Notes: a model not told the origin generated them from the letters alone. A DNA stretch of 64,000 bases from Streptomyces violaceoruber (GCF_033406955.1 NZ_CP137734.1:7378001-7442000); one strand, 5' to 3'. Shown: positions 9,143 to 18,397, counted from the stretch's first letter. Made by a program: numbers and translations.

Positions 9143-11413
9143 ATGAAGTTCACCGACGGCTTCTGGCTCATCCGCGAGGGCGTGCATCTCTCGTACGCCA
9201 CCGAGGTGCGCGATGTACGCCTCCAATCGAAGCGCTTCACCGCCCATGCCGCCGTGAAGAAGGTGACGCGGAGGGGGGACACGCTCAACGCGCCGCTCCT
9301 CACGGTCGAGTGCTTCTCTCCCGCCGAGGGCGTCATCGGCGTCCGCGTCACCCACCACGCCGGCAAGCGCCGGCCGGGGCCCGACTTCGCGCTCACCGAG
9401 GCGGAGGGCGGCGCCGGCGAGGTGCGCCGGGAGGGCACCGTCACCGAGCTGACCAGCGGCCCGCTCACCCTCCGCCTGGACCGCGAGGGCCCCTTCGGCC
9501 TCACCTTCCACGACGCGGACAGACGCGAGCTGACCCGCGCCGACGCCAAGGGCACCGCCTTCGCCACCACCGGTGACGGCGCCCACCACATGCTGAGCCG
9601 CCTCGCTCTCGGTGTCGGCGAGCAGATCTACGGCCTCGGCGAGCGCTTCACCCCGTTCGTCAAGAACGGCCAGGTCGTCGACATGTGGCAGGCCGACGGC
9701 GGCACCAGCAGCGAGCAGGCCTACAAGAACGTCCCGTTCTACCTCTCCTCGCGCGGCTACGGCGTCTTCGTCAACCACCCCGGCGCGGTCTCCTTCGAGG
9801 TCGGCTCCGAGTCCGTCGGCCAGGTCCAGTTCAGCGTCGAGGACCAGACGCTGGAGTACTACGTCGTCGCCGGGCCCACCCCCAAGGACGTCCTCACCCG
9901 CTACACCGCCCTCACCGGCCGCCCCGCCCTCCCGCCGGCCTGGTCCTTCGGCCTGTGGCTCACCACGTCCTTCACCACCTCCTACGACGAGCAGACGGTG
10001 ACCTCGTTCGTGGACGGCATGGCCGAGCGCGGCATCCCGCTCTCCGTCTTCCACTTCGACTGCTTCTGGATGCGCGAGTACCAGTGGTGCGACTTCGAAT
10101 GGGACCCGGACGTCTTCCCGGACCCGGACGGCATGCTCGCCCGGCTCAAGGCCAAGGGGCTCAGGGTCAGCGCCTGGATCAACCCCTACATCGCCCAGAA
10201 GTCCCCGCTCTTCGACGAGGCCGCCGCCCTCGGGCACCTGGTGCGCAGGCCGGACGGCGACATCTGGCAGTGGGACCTGTGGCAGGCCGGCATGGGCCTG
10301 GTCGACTTCACCAGCCCCGCCGCCCGCGACTGGTACGCCGGCAAGCTCAAGCCGCTGCTCGACCAGGGCGTGGACTGCTTCAAGACCGACTTCGGCGAGC
10401 GCATCCCCACCGACGTGGTCTGGCACGACGGCGCCGACCCGGAGCGCATGCACAACTACTACACGCACCTGTTCAACCGCACCGTCTTCGAACTCCTCGA
10501 GAAGGAGCGCGGCCAGGGCGAGGCCGTCCTCTTCGCCCGCTCGGCGACCGCGGGCGGCCAGCAGTACCCCGTGCACTGGGGCGGCGACTGCTGGTCGTCC
10601 TTCGAGGCGATGGCCGAGTCACTGCGCGGCGGCCTGTCCCTGTCCCTGAGCGGCTTCGGCTTCTGGAGCCACGACATCGGCGGCTTCGAGGGCACGCCCG
10701 ACCCGGCGGTCTTCAAGCGCTGGCTCGCCTTCGGCCTGCTGTCCTCGCACAGCCGGCTGCACGGCTCCTCGTCGTACCGGGTGCCGTGGGAGTTCGGCGA
10801 GGAGGCGGTCGACGTCGCCCGCCGCTTCACCCTCCTCAAGCACCGCCTGATGCCCTACCTGTACGGCGTCGCCGCCGAGGCCCACCGCACCGGCGTGCCC
10901 CTGATGCGGCCGATGGTCCTGGAGTTCCCGCACGACCCGGCATGCCGTCCGCTGGACCGCCAGTACATGCTCGGCTCCGACGTCCTGGTCGCCCCGGTCT
11001 TCACCGAGGACGGTGAGGTCGAGGTCTACCTCCCCGAGGGCACCTGGACCCACCTGCTGACCGGCGAGCGCGTCACCGGCCCGGCCTGGCGCACCGAACG
11101 GCACGGCTACGACAGCCTGCCGCTGTACGTCCGCGAGGGCGCCGTCCTGCCGCTGGGCTCCGACGACCAGCGTCCCGACGGCGACTGGCTGGACGCCCCG
11201 ACCCTGCTGGTCCACCCGTCCGCCGCCGCCGACTACGCGGCCGAGGTCACCGTGCCCGACCTGCTGGGCACGCCGGCCGCCACCTTCCGCGTGCGCCGCG
11301 ACGGTGACGTCCTGCGGGTCGCCGCGAGCGGCACCGACCGCTCCTTCACCGTCCGGGTCGCGGGCGGCGCGAGCGCGGCGGGGGCCGGGGAGGTGACCGT
11401 GCCGCTGACCTGA
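9143..11413 (+). CDS. yicI: GH31 alpha-xylosidase (YicI-type)
   Basis: ATG 9143 follows an AAGGAAGA ribosome site (9133-9140) and gives 756 residues. From the start (MKFTDGFWLIREGV) to the end the sequence tracks E. coli YicI, including GLGERFTP, HFDCFWM and CFKTDFGERIPTD. The nucleophile is D416 and the acid/base D482, the same residue numbers as in YicI as I remember it. No signal peptide is present, so it is cytoplasmic. It would remove alpha-1,6-xylose from isoprimeverose and xyloglucan oligosaccharides. It is divergent from the ABC-transporter operon and ends at a strong terminator. Confidence 0.93.
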   Translation: MKFTDGFWLIREGVHLSYATEVRDVRLQSKRFTAHAAVKKVTRRGDTLNAPLLTVECFSPAEGVIGVRVTHHAGKRRPGPDFALTEAEGGAGEVRREGTVTELTSGPLTLRLDREGPFGLTFHDADRRELTRADAKGTAFATTGDGAHHMLSRLALGVGEQIYGLGERFTPFVKNGQVVDMWQADGGTSSEQAYKNVPFYLSSRGYGVFVNHPGAVSFEVGSESVGQVQFSVEDQTLEYYVVAGPTPKDVLTRYTALTGRPALPPAWSFGLWLTTSFTTSYDEQTVTSFVDGMAERGIPLSVFHFDCFWMREYQWCDFEWDPDVFPDPDGMLARLKAKGLRVSAWINPYIAQKSPLFDEAAALGHLVRRPDGDIWQWDLWQAGMGLVDFTSPAARDWYAGKLKPLLDQGVDCFKTDFGERIPTDVVWHDGADPERMHNYYTHLFNRTVFELLEKERGQGEAVLFARSATAGGQQYPVHWGGDCWSSFEAMAESLRGGLSLSLSGFGFWSHDIGGFEGTPDPAVFKRWLAFGLLSSHSRLHGSSSYRVPWEFGEEAVDVARRFTLLKHRLMPYLYGVAAEAHRTGVPLMRPMVLEFPHDPACRPLDRQYMLGSDVLVAPVFTEDGEVEVYLPEGTWTHLLTGERVTGPAWRTERHGYDSLPLYVREGAVLPLGSDDQRPDGDWLDAPTLLVHPSAAADYAAEVTVPDLLGTPAATFRVRRDGDVLRVAASGTDRSFTVRVAGGASAAGAGEVTVPLT

Positions 11414-11438
11414 CCCCGGTGAGCGGGTGGACCACACG

Positions 11439-11472
11439 GCGAAGCGGCACGCGGGGGCGCGTGCCGCTTCGC
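11439..11472. terminator. Bidirectional hairpin between convergent genes
   Basis: Fifteen-base perfect arms (11439-11453 and 11458-11472) enclose a GGGG loop. It lies between the ends of the rightward GH31 gene and the leftward cysteine-desulfurase-like gene and can serve both. Confidence 0.85.
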
Positions 11473-11521
11473 TCTGCCGGGCATCCTCGGGGGTGTTCCG
11501 CGGGGGTGCGGGGTGTGTGCC

Positions 11522-12724
11522 TCAGCGCTCCAGGGCGCCGAGCGCCGTCAGCAGCCGGTCCACGTCCTCCGCGCTGCTGTACGGAGCGAGGCCCACACGT
11601 ACGCCGCCCTCGTCGCCGAGGCCCAGCCGGCGCGCGGCCTCCACGGCGTAGAAGGAACCGGCAGGCGCGTCGACCGCCCGCTCGGCGAGCTGCCGGTAGA
11701 CGTCGGCCGGGCGCAGGCCCGCCACGGTGAACAGCAGCGTCGGGGTGCGCCGTGCCGCCCGCGAGTACACGGTGATCCCGCCCAGCTCCGCGAGCCCTCG
11801 TTCGAGGCGCTCGCGCAGCGCCTCCTCGTGCGCCTCCAGCGCGGCGAACGAGGCGACCAGCCGGTCCCGGCGAGAGCCTTCGGCCTCCGGTTCGAGCCCC
11901 GCCAGGAAGTCCACCGCCGCGCTCGTCCCGGCCAGCAACTCATACGGCAGGGTGCCCAGCTCGAAACGCTCGGGCACGGTGTCGGCGGACGGCAGCAGCT
12001 TGTCCGGGCGCAGCGACTCCAGCAGCTCGGCCCGGCCGGTCAGCACGCCCAGGTGTGGGCCGAGGAACTTGTACGGCGAGCACACCAGCGTGTCCGCGCC
12101 CGTCGCCGCCAGGTCCACCACGGCGTGCGAGGCGTAGTGCACCGCGTCGACGTGGAAGTGCGCCCCGTTCGCGTGGACGAGGGACGCCAGCGCCGGCAGG
12201 TCCGGCATGGTCCCGATCAGGTTCGACGCGGCGGTGACCGCGACCAGCCTGGTGCGCGGGCCCAGCACCGCCGCGAGGTGCTCGGGACGCAGCTCGCCGG
12301 TGGCCGGGTCGAAGTCCGCCCACCGCACGTCTGCCCCGGCCGCCTCGGCCGCCTGCACCCACGGCCGGATGTTCGAGTCGTGGTCGAGCCGGGTGACCAC
12401 CACCTCGTCGCCCGGCCCCCAGCCCTTGGCCAGGGTCCGCGACAGGTCGTAGGCGAGCTGGGTGGAGCTGCGCCCGAAGACGACCGTCCCCGGCGTGGTC
12501 CCGAGGAGGTCGGCGAGCGCGGACCGCGCCTCGTCGACGATCCGGTCCGCGTTGCGCTCGCCCTCGGTGTTGCGCCCCCGGTTGGCGAGCGGGGCGGTCA
12601 GCGCCGCCGCGATCGCGTCGATCACCGGCTGCGGGGTCTGCGTACCGCCCGGCGCGTCGAACCGCGCGGTACCGGACTTCAGGGCGGGCACGTGCGCGCG
12701 GATCGCGGCGACGTCGAGGGCCAT
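11522..12724 (-). CDS. Cysteine desulfurase-like PLP enzyme (class V aminotransferase)
   Basis: A 400-residue PLP enzyme. Landmarks are the N-terminal DAPGGTQTPQPVIDAI, the histidine-rich VTRLDHDSNIRPW, the cofactor aspartate in HVDAVHYASH, and the Schiff-base lysine in CSPYKFLGPH. This is the cysteine desulfurase-like group related to SufS/CsdA. The catalytic cysteine loop of true desulfurases is not evident, so the substrate is uncertain and sulfur transfer should not be assumed. ATG 12724 was chosen because the family's homology begins there. It ends against the GH31 gene, and an eroded racemase gene lies upstream. Confidence 0.8.
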   Translation of the reverse strand: MALDVAAIRAHVPALKSGTARFDAPGGTQTPQPVIDAIAAALTAPLANRGRNTEGERNADRIVDEARSALADLLGTTPGTVVFGRSSTQLAYDLSRTLAKGWGPGDEVVVTRLDHDSNIRPWVQAAEAAGADVRWADFDPATGELRPEHLAAVLGPRTRLVAVTAASNLIGTMPDLPALASLVHANGAHFHVDAVHYASHAVVDLAATGADTLVCSPYKFLGPHLGVLTGRAELLESLRPDKLLPSADTVPERFELGTLPYELLAGTSAAVDFLAGLEPEAEGSRRDRLVASFAALEAHEEALRERLERGLAELGGITVYSRAARRTPTLLFTVAGLRPADVYRQLAERAVDAPAGSFYAVEAARRLGLGDEGGVRVGLAPYSSAEDVDRLLTALGALER

Positions 12725-12774
12725 GGGGCAACTCCAGGGTCGTGGGGCCAGGCGGACGGGGAGGCGGATGGTCG

Positions 12775-13075
12775 TCAGGCGATGCGGTCCTTCGGCCGGG
12801 GCGGCAGGTAGGTGGTACGGCTGGGCCGCACCCCGAGCCGCACCTGCGACTCCAGCCACATGATCGCAGCCCCGGTGGGTCGACGACAGGGACGAACGGG
12901 CCCTCGGCGGCCAGGCGCTCCCGGAGGGCCGAGGCGACGCCCGGCATCTCGGTGCAGCCCAGCACGATCACGTCCGCCTCCCGCGCCGCCACCGCCGCCC
13001 GGGCCTGCCCGGCGAGCGCCTCGACCAGCCGGTCGCCGGGGTCCAGGTCGAGGACGGAGCCGGCCGTGCCCCAGC
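12775..13075 (-). pseudogene. Remnant of an Asp/Glu/hydantoin racemase (C-terminal third, frameshifted)
   Basis: Read leftward, one frame gives AGSVLDLDPGDRLVEAL then EADVIVLGCTEMPGVA and FVPVVDP. The reading must then jump frame near 12880 to continue PTGAAIMWLESQVRLG to the stop at 12775. One lost base in a run of C restores the match. VLGCTEM is the second catalytic-cysteine motif of this racemase family. The N-terminal two thirds, including the first cysteine, are absent: upstream bases match nothing of the family and run into a PucR fragment. A dead gene is therefore likelier than a sequencing slip. Confidence 0.65.
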
Positions 13076-13170
13076 GCACCCCCGGTCCGCTGGCCCACCC
13101 CGTGCACGCCGTCCCGTTCGCCGGCCACCTGCCGGGCGGTGCGGCGCCGGTCACCGCCTGGCCGGTGTGA

Positions 13171-14064
13171 CCCTTCGAACGGGCCGACGAGGACCGCGCC
13201 GACACCGTCGCGCTGGGCCTCGCCCTGCGCGAACCCTTCGTCCGGTCCTGGCTCGCCGGAGCCCGCACCCGGGCCGACCACGACAGCGCCGTCCGCCGCC
13301 GCCTGCCGGCGGAGGTCGTCACCGGCCGGGGGACCGTCGGCCGGGAGGTCGTCGAGCAGGCGGTCGACCTGGGCCGGCGGCTGGAGGACCGGCACGTGGG
13401 TCTGGCCGTACGCGCCGAGAAACCGCCCGTGGCGGACCGTCCCGACACCGTCCCCGCACCGCTGCTCGCCGCCCTGTCCCGGCACGGCGTCACCGCCCAG
13501 GCGGTCGCGGAGGGCGACGGAGACCGGGCGCTGTGGTCCGGCAGCGGTCCCCGGCCCGACGACGACGAACCCCGCCAGCCGCTGCGCCGGGTGCGCCGGG
13601 CGCTCGCCGAACTTCCCACCGGCCGGCGGCCGCCGGCTGGTGGCCGGCATCGGCAGGCCCCGCCAGGGCCCCGGCGGCCTGGCCGACACCCTGACCGAGG
13701 CCCGCAACGCGGCCCGGCTCGCCACCGCCAGGGACGTCCGGCCGTCCGGCCGTCCGTGGAACACACCGACGAACTCGGCGTGGGCGGACTGCCGGCCGCC
13801 TGGCAGCAGTCCGACATCACCCGCGCCTTCGCCGAGAGCGCGCTCGCCCCGCTGGGCGGCCCCGAGCACGCCCACCTGCTCACCACCTTGCGGGTCTTCC
13901 TCGAGCACGGCGGCTCCGCCGCCACCGCCCGCGCCCTCGGCCTGCACCGCAACACCGTCGCCGCCCGGCTGCGTCAGGTCCGCGAACGCCTCGGCGTCCC
14001 TCTGGACGACCCCAGCAACCGGCTCGCCCTCCAGATGGCCTGCCGTGCCCCGACCTCCCCCTGA
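13171..14064 (+). pseudogene. Eroded PucR/CdaR-type transcriptional regulator
   Basis: There is no start codon or N-terminal domain: the frame opens straight after a stop at 13168. The first frame gives ERADEDRADTVALGLALREP and later LRRVRRALAELP. The match then moves to the +1 frame at about 13630 (RRLVAGIGRPRQGPGGL, LTEARNAARLATA). It returns at about 13745 and ends with a full PucR C-terminal helix-turn-helix (TARALGLHRNTVAARLRQVR). A missing 5' end plus two compensating frame changes mark a decayed regulator. It points away from the racemase remnant, perhaps its former partner. Confidence 0.7.
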
Positions 14065-14088
14065 GCCCGCCCGGCCACCGCGGGAGCG

Positions 14089-15162
14089 TCAGGACACCGC
14101 GGCCTCCGGCTCGGCCTCCGGCGGCTCCTTCTCCCGCCCGCCGGGATGCCGGTGCCGCCAGACCCAGAAAACCGTGCAGGACAGCAGCGCCCACCCGGCC
14201 AGCACCAGGAACGGGAACACGTGCTGGTGGCCCTGGAAGTACACCGCGGTGTGCTGCGCGTTGACCGAGGCCCCGGGCGGCAGCCACCGGCCGATCACCC
14301 CCAGCGGCGACGGCAGCAGCGGCCAGGACACCGCGCCGCCCGAGGAGGGGTTGCCGATGATCACCATCAGGCCCCAGGTCGGCAGCATCGCCCACCGGCC
14401 GAACATGGTGTTGAACATGGTGAAGACCATGCCGGACACGAACATCGTGAGCGCCAGGATCAGCCACGACTCGGCGAACGGCAGGTCCACCGCGCCCAGC
14501 AGCCAGTCCACCGTGGCCGCGATGACGAACCCGCCGAGCAGCGCGTAGGCCACCGTGAACAGGATGCGCTCCAACGGGGTGAGCGCCCGCGCGTGCACGC
14601 TCAGCTGGATCGCCCCGACGAAGCCGATGATCACGGCGGCCAGGGAGATGTAGAAGATGGCCAGCCCGCGCGGGTCGCCCCGCTGGAGGGGGTTGACGTC
14701 CCGGACGGTGACCTGGACGCCGAGCTTCTTCCCCACGGCCGGTGCCGTCTGCGCGAGCAGCTCGGCGACCGAGGCGCCGGACGCGCCGGACACGTCGAGG
14801 GCCGCGTCCCGACCGTCGTCGCGCAGCTCGAAGACCGCGAAGACCTCCTGCTGCTCGATCGCCTCGCGGGCCGCGGCGCGGGTCTCGTAGGGATGCACCC
14901 GCACCGAGGTGTTCAGCGCCTGTTCCAGGCCGCGCAGGAAGGCCCGGCCGCCCGCCTTCTCGTAGGAGCCGACCACGGCCGTGGGAATCAGGCGCGGCGT
15001 CGGGTTCGCCATCGAGTAGGTGTACGAGCCCGCGAAGAAGCCCGCCGCGGCGGCGAGGATCAGCACCAGCACGGTGGCCGGCCAGAACGGCGACTGCCGG
15101 AACGCGGACCACCGCCCGCGCGCCGGCCCGCCGTCGTCGGTCTCCTGCGACGTGTGTGCCAT
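14089..15162 (-). CDS. Membrane protein with large extracytoplasmic loop (ABC-2/YhgE-Pip/DUF3533-like)
   Basis: 357 residues: a cytoplasmic N-terminus, one helix (VLVLILAAAAGFFAGSYTYS), an exposed domain of roughly 130 residues, then about five helices near the C-terminus (for example GLAIFYISLAAVIIGFVGAI). This layout resembles ABC-2-type permease and YhgE/Pip proteins. No ATPase is adjacent, so transport is not shown. ATG 15162 precedes a typical charged N-terminus. The gene starts 11 bp after the dps-like gene ends and may be cotranscribed with it. Confidence 0.7.
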   Translation of the reverse strand: MAHTSQETDDGGPARGRWSAFRQSPFWPATVLVLILAAAAGFFAGSYTYSMANPTPRLIPTAVVGSYEKAGGRAFLRGLEQALNTSVRVHPYETRAAAREAIEQQEVFAVFELRDDGRDAALDVSGASGASVAELLAQTAPAVGKKLGVQVTVRDVNPLQRGDPRGLAIFYISLAAVIIGFVGAIQLSVHARALTPLERILFTVAYALLGGFVIAATVDWLLGAVDLPFAESWLILALTMFVSGMVFTMFNTMFGRWAMLPTWGLMVIIGNPSSGGAVSWPLLPSPLGVIGRWLPPGASVNAQHTAVYFQGHQHVFPFLVLAGWALLSCTVFWVWRHRHPGGREKEPPEAEPEAAVS

Positions 15163-15173
15163 GTCCGGCCGGG

Positions 15174-15776
15174 TCAGGCGTGGACCAGCGGCGTGTCCAC
15201 GAGGTGCTCCGCCACGAACCACGCCTGGAGTTCGTTGGTCCGCAGGACCTCGGAGACCAGCAGGTCGTTGGTGCCGTCGTCCCCGTACTCCTGGGTGCGG
15301 GCCGCCGCGTCGTGACACTCGGTCAGGATCAGCTCGTGCGCCTCCAGCAGCCGCGAGAGCATCGACGGCACCTCCTCCACCCCGTCCGGCGGGCGCGGCA
15401 CGGTGGTGATCTCGGCGACGTGCCGGGGGTCGCCGACCGCGACGCCGCCGAGCGTCTGGACGCGTTCGGCGACGGTGTCGATCAGCTCCAGCTGCTCACC
15501 CGCGTGCTTGTCCAGCAGCAGGTGCAGTTGGTAGAACGTCGCCCCGCGCATCAGCCAGTGGTACTTCTTGTACAGATCGTGCAGGATCCGGGTGTCCGCC
15601 AGGACCTTGTTGAGCCGCTGGCAGGAGTAGAGCCGGGTGTCCATGGTCAGGGCCACGGGGAACTGCTTGACGGTGCCGAACTCCTGAATGGTCCGGCCCT
15701 TCTGGTGCAGCCAGGGCTGGCTGCCGTCCGACCGGTGCTCCGCGGACGACGGGGGTTTCGGCTTCGGGGAACTCAC
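15174..15776 (-). CDS. dps: Dps-family ferritin-like DNA-protecting protein
   Basis: About 200 residues from a GTG start with a GGAAGGAG site seven bases upstream. The ferritin-like helices carry the Dps ferroxidase motif: H in KKYHWLMRG, then D and E in LLLDKHAGEQLELID. A basic, lysine-containing N-terminal tail of about 45 residues could bind DNA. Such proteins oxidise iron with peroxide, store it, and coat DNA during stress. The C-terminal helix ends HLVDTPLVHA. It is divergent from an oxidoreductase gene. Confidence 0.88.
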   Translation of the reverse strand: MSSPKPKPPSSAEHRSDGSQPWLHQKGRTIQEFGTVKQFPVALTMDTRLYSCQRLNKVLADTRILHDLYKKYHWLMRGATFYQLHLLLDKHAGEQLELIDTVAERVQTLGGVAVGDPRHVAEITTVPRPPDGVEEVPSMLSRLLEAHELILTECHDAAARTQEYGDDGTNDLLVSEVLRTNELQAWFVAEHLVDTPLVHA

Positions 15777-15927
15777 GCCTGGACTCCTTCCGGAGAGGAC
15801 AGAAGAGCGGGCCGGCGCGATACCGCCGGTCCCGGTCCCCCCGCGCCAGTCGACCAGCCGTACGCCCGGCCCGCAAACGGTGGGGGTTGTCCGGGCCATC
15901 CGTCCCCGCTTAGGGTCGGCCCCGTCT

Positions 15928-15939
15928 GAAAGCGCTTTC
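15928..15939 (+). promoter_or_regulatory. Perfect 12-bp palindrome, LacI/GalR-type operator
   Basis: GAAAGCGCTTTC is fully palindromic with the central CG typical of LacI-family operators. It lies 46 bp before the oxidoreductase start and just after a TAGGGT box (15911-15916), so a bound repressor would block that promoter. No LacI-family gene is present in the window. Confidence 0.65.
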
Positions 15940-15985
15940 TAGCCGACGGGCGGGTGCGACCGCGCCGCCGTCCGAGGAGGACCGC

Positions 15986-17101
15986 ATGTCCGCACGTCCC
16001 GCCCGGCGCCGCGTCGCGGTGGTCGGCACCGGTGCCATCGTCACCGGCAGCCACCTGCCCGCCCTCGCCGCCCACGCCGACCGCGCCGAACTGGTCGCCG
16101 CCGTCGACGTGGACCCCGAGCGGCTCGACGCCTTCCGTGCGCAGGCGCCCGGCGACGTCGCGGGGTACGCGTCGACGGACGCCATGCTGGACGCCGTACG
16201 CCCCGACCTCGTCCTGGTCGGCACACCGCCGTCGCTGCACCGGGAGCAGACGGTGGCCGCGCTGAAGGCCGGTGCCTGGGTGCTGTGCGAGAAGCCGCTG
16301 TGCCTCTCCCTCGCCGAGTACGACGACATCGCGGCGGCCGAGGAGGCGTCCGGGGCGTACGCGTCCGTGATCTTCCAGCACCGGTACGGCTCCGGCGCGG
16401 CGCACGCCCGCGACCTGATCGCGAGCGGCGAGCTGGGCGCCCCGCTGGTCGCACACTGCCAGACGACCTGGCACCGCGACGCCGCCTACTACGCGGTGCC
16501 CTGGCGCGGCCGCTGGTCCACCGAGGGCGGCGGCCCGACCATGGGCCACGGCATCCACCAGTACGACCTGCTGCTGCATCTGCTGGGCCCCTGGGCGGAG
16601 ATACGGGCCATGGCCTCGCGCCTGGTGCACGACACCGAGAGCGAGGACGTCTCCACCGCCCTGGTGCGCTTCGGGAGCGGCGCCCTCGCCACCGTCGTCA
16701 ACAGCGTGCTGTCCCCGGAGGAGGTGAGCCGGATTCGCGTCGACTGCGCCGACGCGACGGTCGAGTTGACGCACCTGTACGGACACCGCAACGACGACTG
16801 GACCTACACCCCGGCCCGGCACGTCGCGCCCGCACGCGCCGCCGCCTGGCGCACCCCGGGCGCCGACGTGCCCAGCTCCCACACGGCGCAGCTCGGTGCC
16901 GTACTGGACGCCTGGGACGCCGGGGCCCGCCCGCCCGGCAGCGGCCAGGAGGCGCGCGCCACGCTGGAGTTCGCCGCGGCCCTGTACAAGGCGGCGTTCA
17001 CCGGCCGGCCGGTGCGCGCGGGCGAGATCGCCGCCGGTGACCCCTTCTACTCCGCGATGCACGGCGACCACCCCGACTGGGCCCCCGGAGAACCCGCGTA
17101 A
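15986..17101 (+). CDS. Gfo/Idh/MocA-family NAD(P)-dependent oxidoreductase
   Basis: 371 residues with an N-terminal Rossmann fold (VAVVGTGAIVTGSHLPAL) and the family's catalytic-lysine motif in CEKPLC. The C-terminal alpha/beta sheet domain contains GGPTMGHGIHQYD, with the histidine-aspartate pair commonly used in catalysis. A GAGGAGG ribosome site (15974-15980) sets the ATG. Members oxidise sugars, inositols or their derivatives; the substrate is unknown. A LacI-type palindrome upstream suggests sugar-responsive control. Confidence 0.88.
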   Translation: MSARPARRRVAVVGTGAIVTGSHLPALAAHADRAELVAAVDVDPERLDAFRAQAPGDVAGYASTDAMLDAVRPDLVLVGTPPSLHREQTVAALKAGAWVLCEKPLCLSLAEYDDIAAAEEASGAYASVIFQHRYGSGAAHARDLIASGELGAPLVAHCQTTWHRDAAYYAVPWRGRWSTEGGGPTMGHGIHQYDLLLHLLGPWAEIRAMASRLVHDTESEDVSTALVRFGSGALATVVNSVLSPEEVSRIRVDCADATVELTHLYGHRNDDWTYTPARHVAPARAAAWRTPGADVPSSHTAQLGAVLDAWDAGARPPGSGQEARATLEFAAALYKAAFTGRPVRAGEIAAGDPFYSAMHGDHPDWAPGEPA

Positions 17102-17228
17102 CGGCCCAAGGCTGGAATATTCACAGCGAGTTGGGCCGCCGGAGGTGTGAACGGGTGGTCGAGATGCGCATCATCCCTGCATGAACTGCGGTCCGAGGGG
17201 CGGGCCGCGTCCTCATGGAGGTGTGGGC

Positions 17229-17681
17229 ATGCACCGCAGACTCGCCACCGGACTCTCCGCCGCGGCCCTGGCCGTGACCACCGTCGTCGCCACCGCCGCG
17301 GCCGCCGACGCCGCTCCCGCCGACAAGGCACAGGTCCTCGCGAGCTGGACGCAGACCAGCGCGTCCAGCTACCAGGCCTGGATCGCCGCCCGGGCGAACA
17401 AGTCCGCCTGGTCCGCCTACGGTTTCGACTGGACCACCGACTACTGCTCCTCCTCGCCCGACAACCCGTTCGGCTTCCCCTTCAACACCTCTTGCGCACG
17501 GCACGACTTCGGTTACCGCAACTACAAGGACGCGGGCACCTTCAGCGCCAACAAGTCCCGTCTCGACAGTGCCTTCTACGAGGACCTCAAGCGCGTCTGC
17601 GCCGGTTACGGCGGCGCCACCAAGACCGCCTGCAACAGCACGGCCTGGACCTACTACCAGGCCGTGAAGGTGTTCGGCTGA
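17229..17681 (+). CDS. Secreted prokaryotic phospholipase A2
   Basis: 150 residues with a 28-residue signal peptide ending ADA. The mature protein, starting APADK, is nearly the same as the characterised phospholipase A2 of S. violaceoruber: the catalytic pair in CARHDFGY is H92-D93, or 64-65 in mature numbering, and the calcium-loop and disulfide cysteines are kept. It hydrolyses the sn-2 ester of phospholipids outside the cell. The start follows GGAGGT at 17217-17222. Its 3' end overlaps the convergent PAP2 gene by 28 bp. Confidence 0.93.
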   Translation: MHRRLATGLSAAALAVTTVVATAAAADAAPADKAQVLASWTQTSASSYQAWIAARANKSAWSAYGFDWTTDYCSSSPDNPFGFPFNTSCARHDFGYRNYKDAGTFSANKSRLDSAFYEDLKRVCAGYGGATKTACNSTAWTYYQAVKVFG

Positions 17682-18307
17682 CGAGCCCGGGCAGGCGCCG
17701 CCGCCAACGCGGCCGCCGCACTGGCGATGCCCAGGACGGCGCCCGCGGCGACGTCACCGGGATAGTGCACGCCGGTGTGGACCCGGGAGTAGCCGACGGC
17801 GCCCGCCAGCGCGCCCAGCGGTACGGCCGCCTCGGGCAGGACGACGCCCACGGCCGTGGCGAACGCGACCGCCGCGGCCGTGTGTCCCGAGGGGAACGAC
17901 GCCGACGCGGGCATGGGCACGTACCGGTCCACCGTCACCCGCGCCGCCTCCCGGTCCGGGCGCGCCCGGTGCACCAGACGCTTGCCCAGCAGGTTCGCCG
18001 AGGCCGACGCCACGGCGATCGCCCCGACGCCGACGAGGGCCGCCCGCCGCGCCCGCGCACCGCTCAGCGCGAGCGCGGCGGCGATTCCCAGCGAGACCTT
18101 CGAATGGTCCGCGGCGTGGGACAGGCGCCGCAGCGCCCGGTCGAGCGTGGGGGTGGACGTGGCGGCCACCGCCGCGTACAGCGCGCCGTCCACGGCCCGC
18201 AGCTCCGCGAGTACGGCGGCGAGGGCCCGCCTGCCCGCTGACCCCGGGCCGGATGGCGGCCCGAGGGGACCACGGGTGCCGCCGTCGGCGTCGGTCGGTT
18301 CGGTCAT
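17654..18307 (-). CDS. PAP2-type membrane phosphatase
   Basis: Contains all three phosphatase signatures of the PAP2 superfamily: KRLVHRARP, FPSGHTAA and YSRVHTGVHYPGD, which form the vanadate-haloperoxidase-like active site. Several hydrophobic helices surround them. Members dephosphorylate lipid phosphates such as phosphatidate or undecaprenyl diphosphate at the outer face of the membrane. I take ATG 18307 (217 residues); longer forms would add a low-complexity Pro-rich extension encoded by tandem repeats and are unlikely. It converges on phospholipase A2 with overlapping 3' ends. Confidence 0.87.
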   Translation of the reverse strand: MTEPTDADGGTRGPLGPPSGPGSAGRRALAAVLAELRAVDGALYAAVAATSTPTLDRALRRLSHAADHSKVSLGIAAALALSGARARRAALVGVGAIAVASASANLLGKRLVHRARPDREAARVTVDRYVPMPASASFPSGHTAAAVAFATAVGVVLPEAAVPLGALAGAVGYSRVHTGVHYPGDVAAGAVLGIASAAAALAAAPARARQPNTFTAW

Positions 18308-18397
18308 GGGCTCCAGCTCCGCGGGGAGACGCGACCCCGCCATCCTGATCGTCCCCGGACCCGGCGGCGCGTGGGCGGGGCCCGTCCGGGGGACGGC

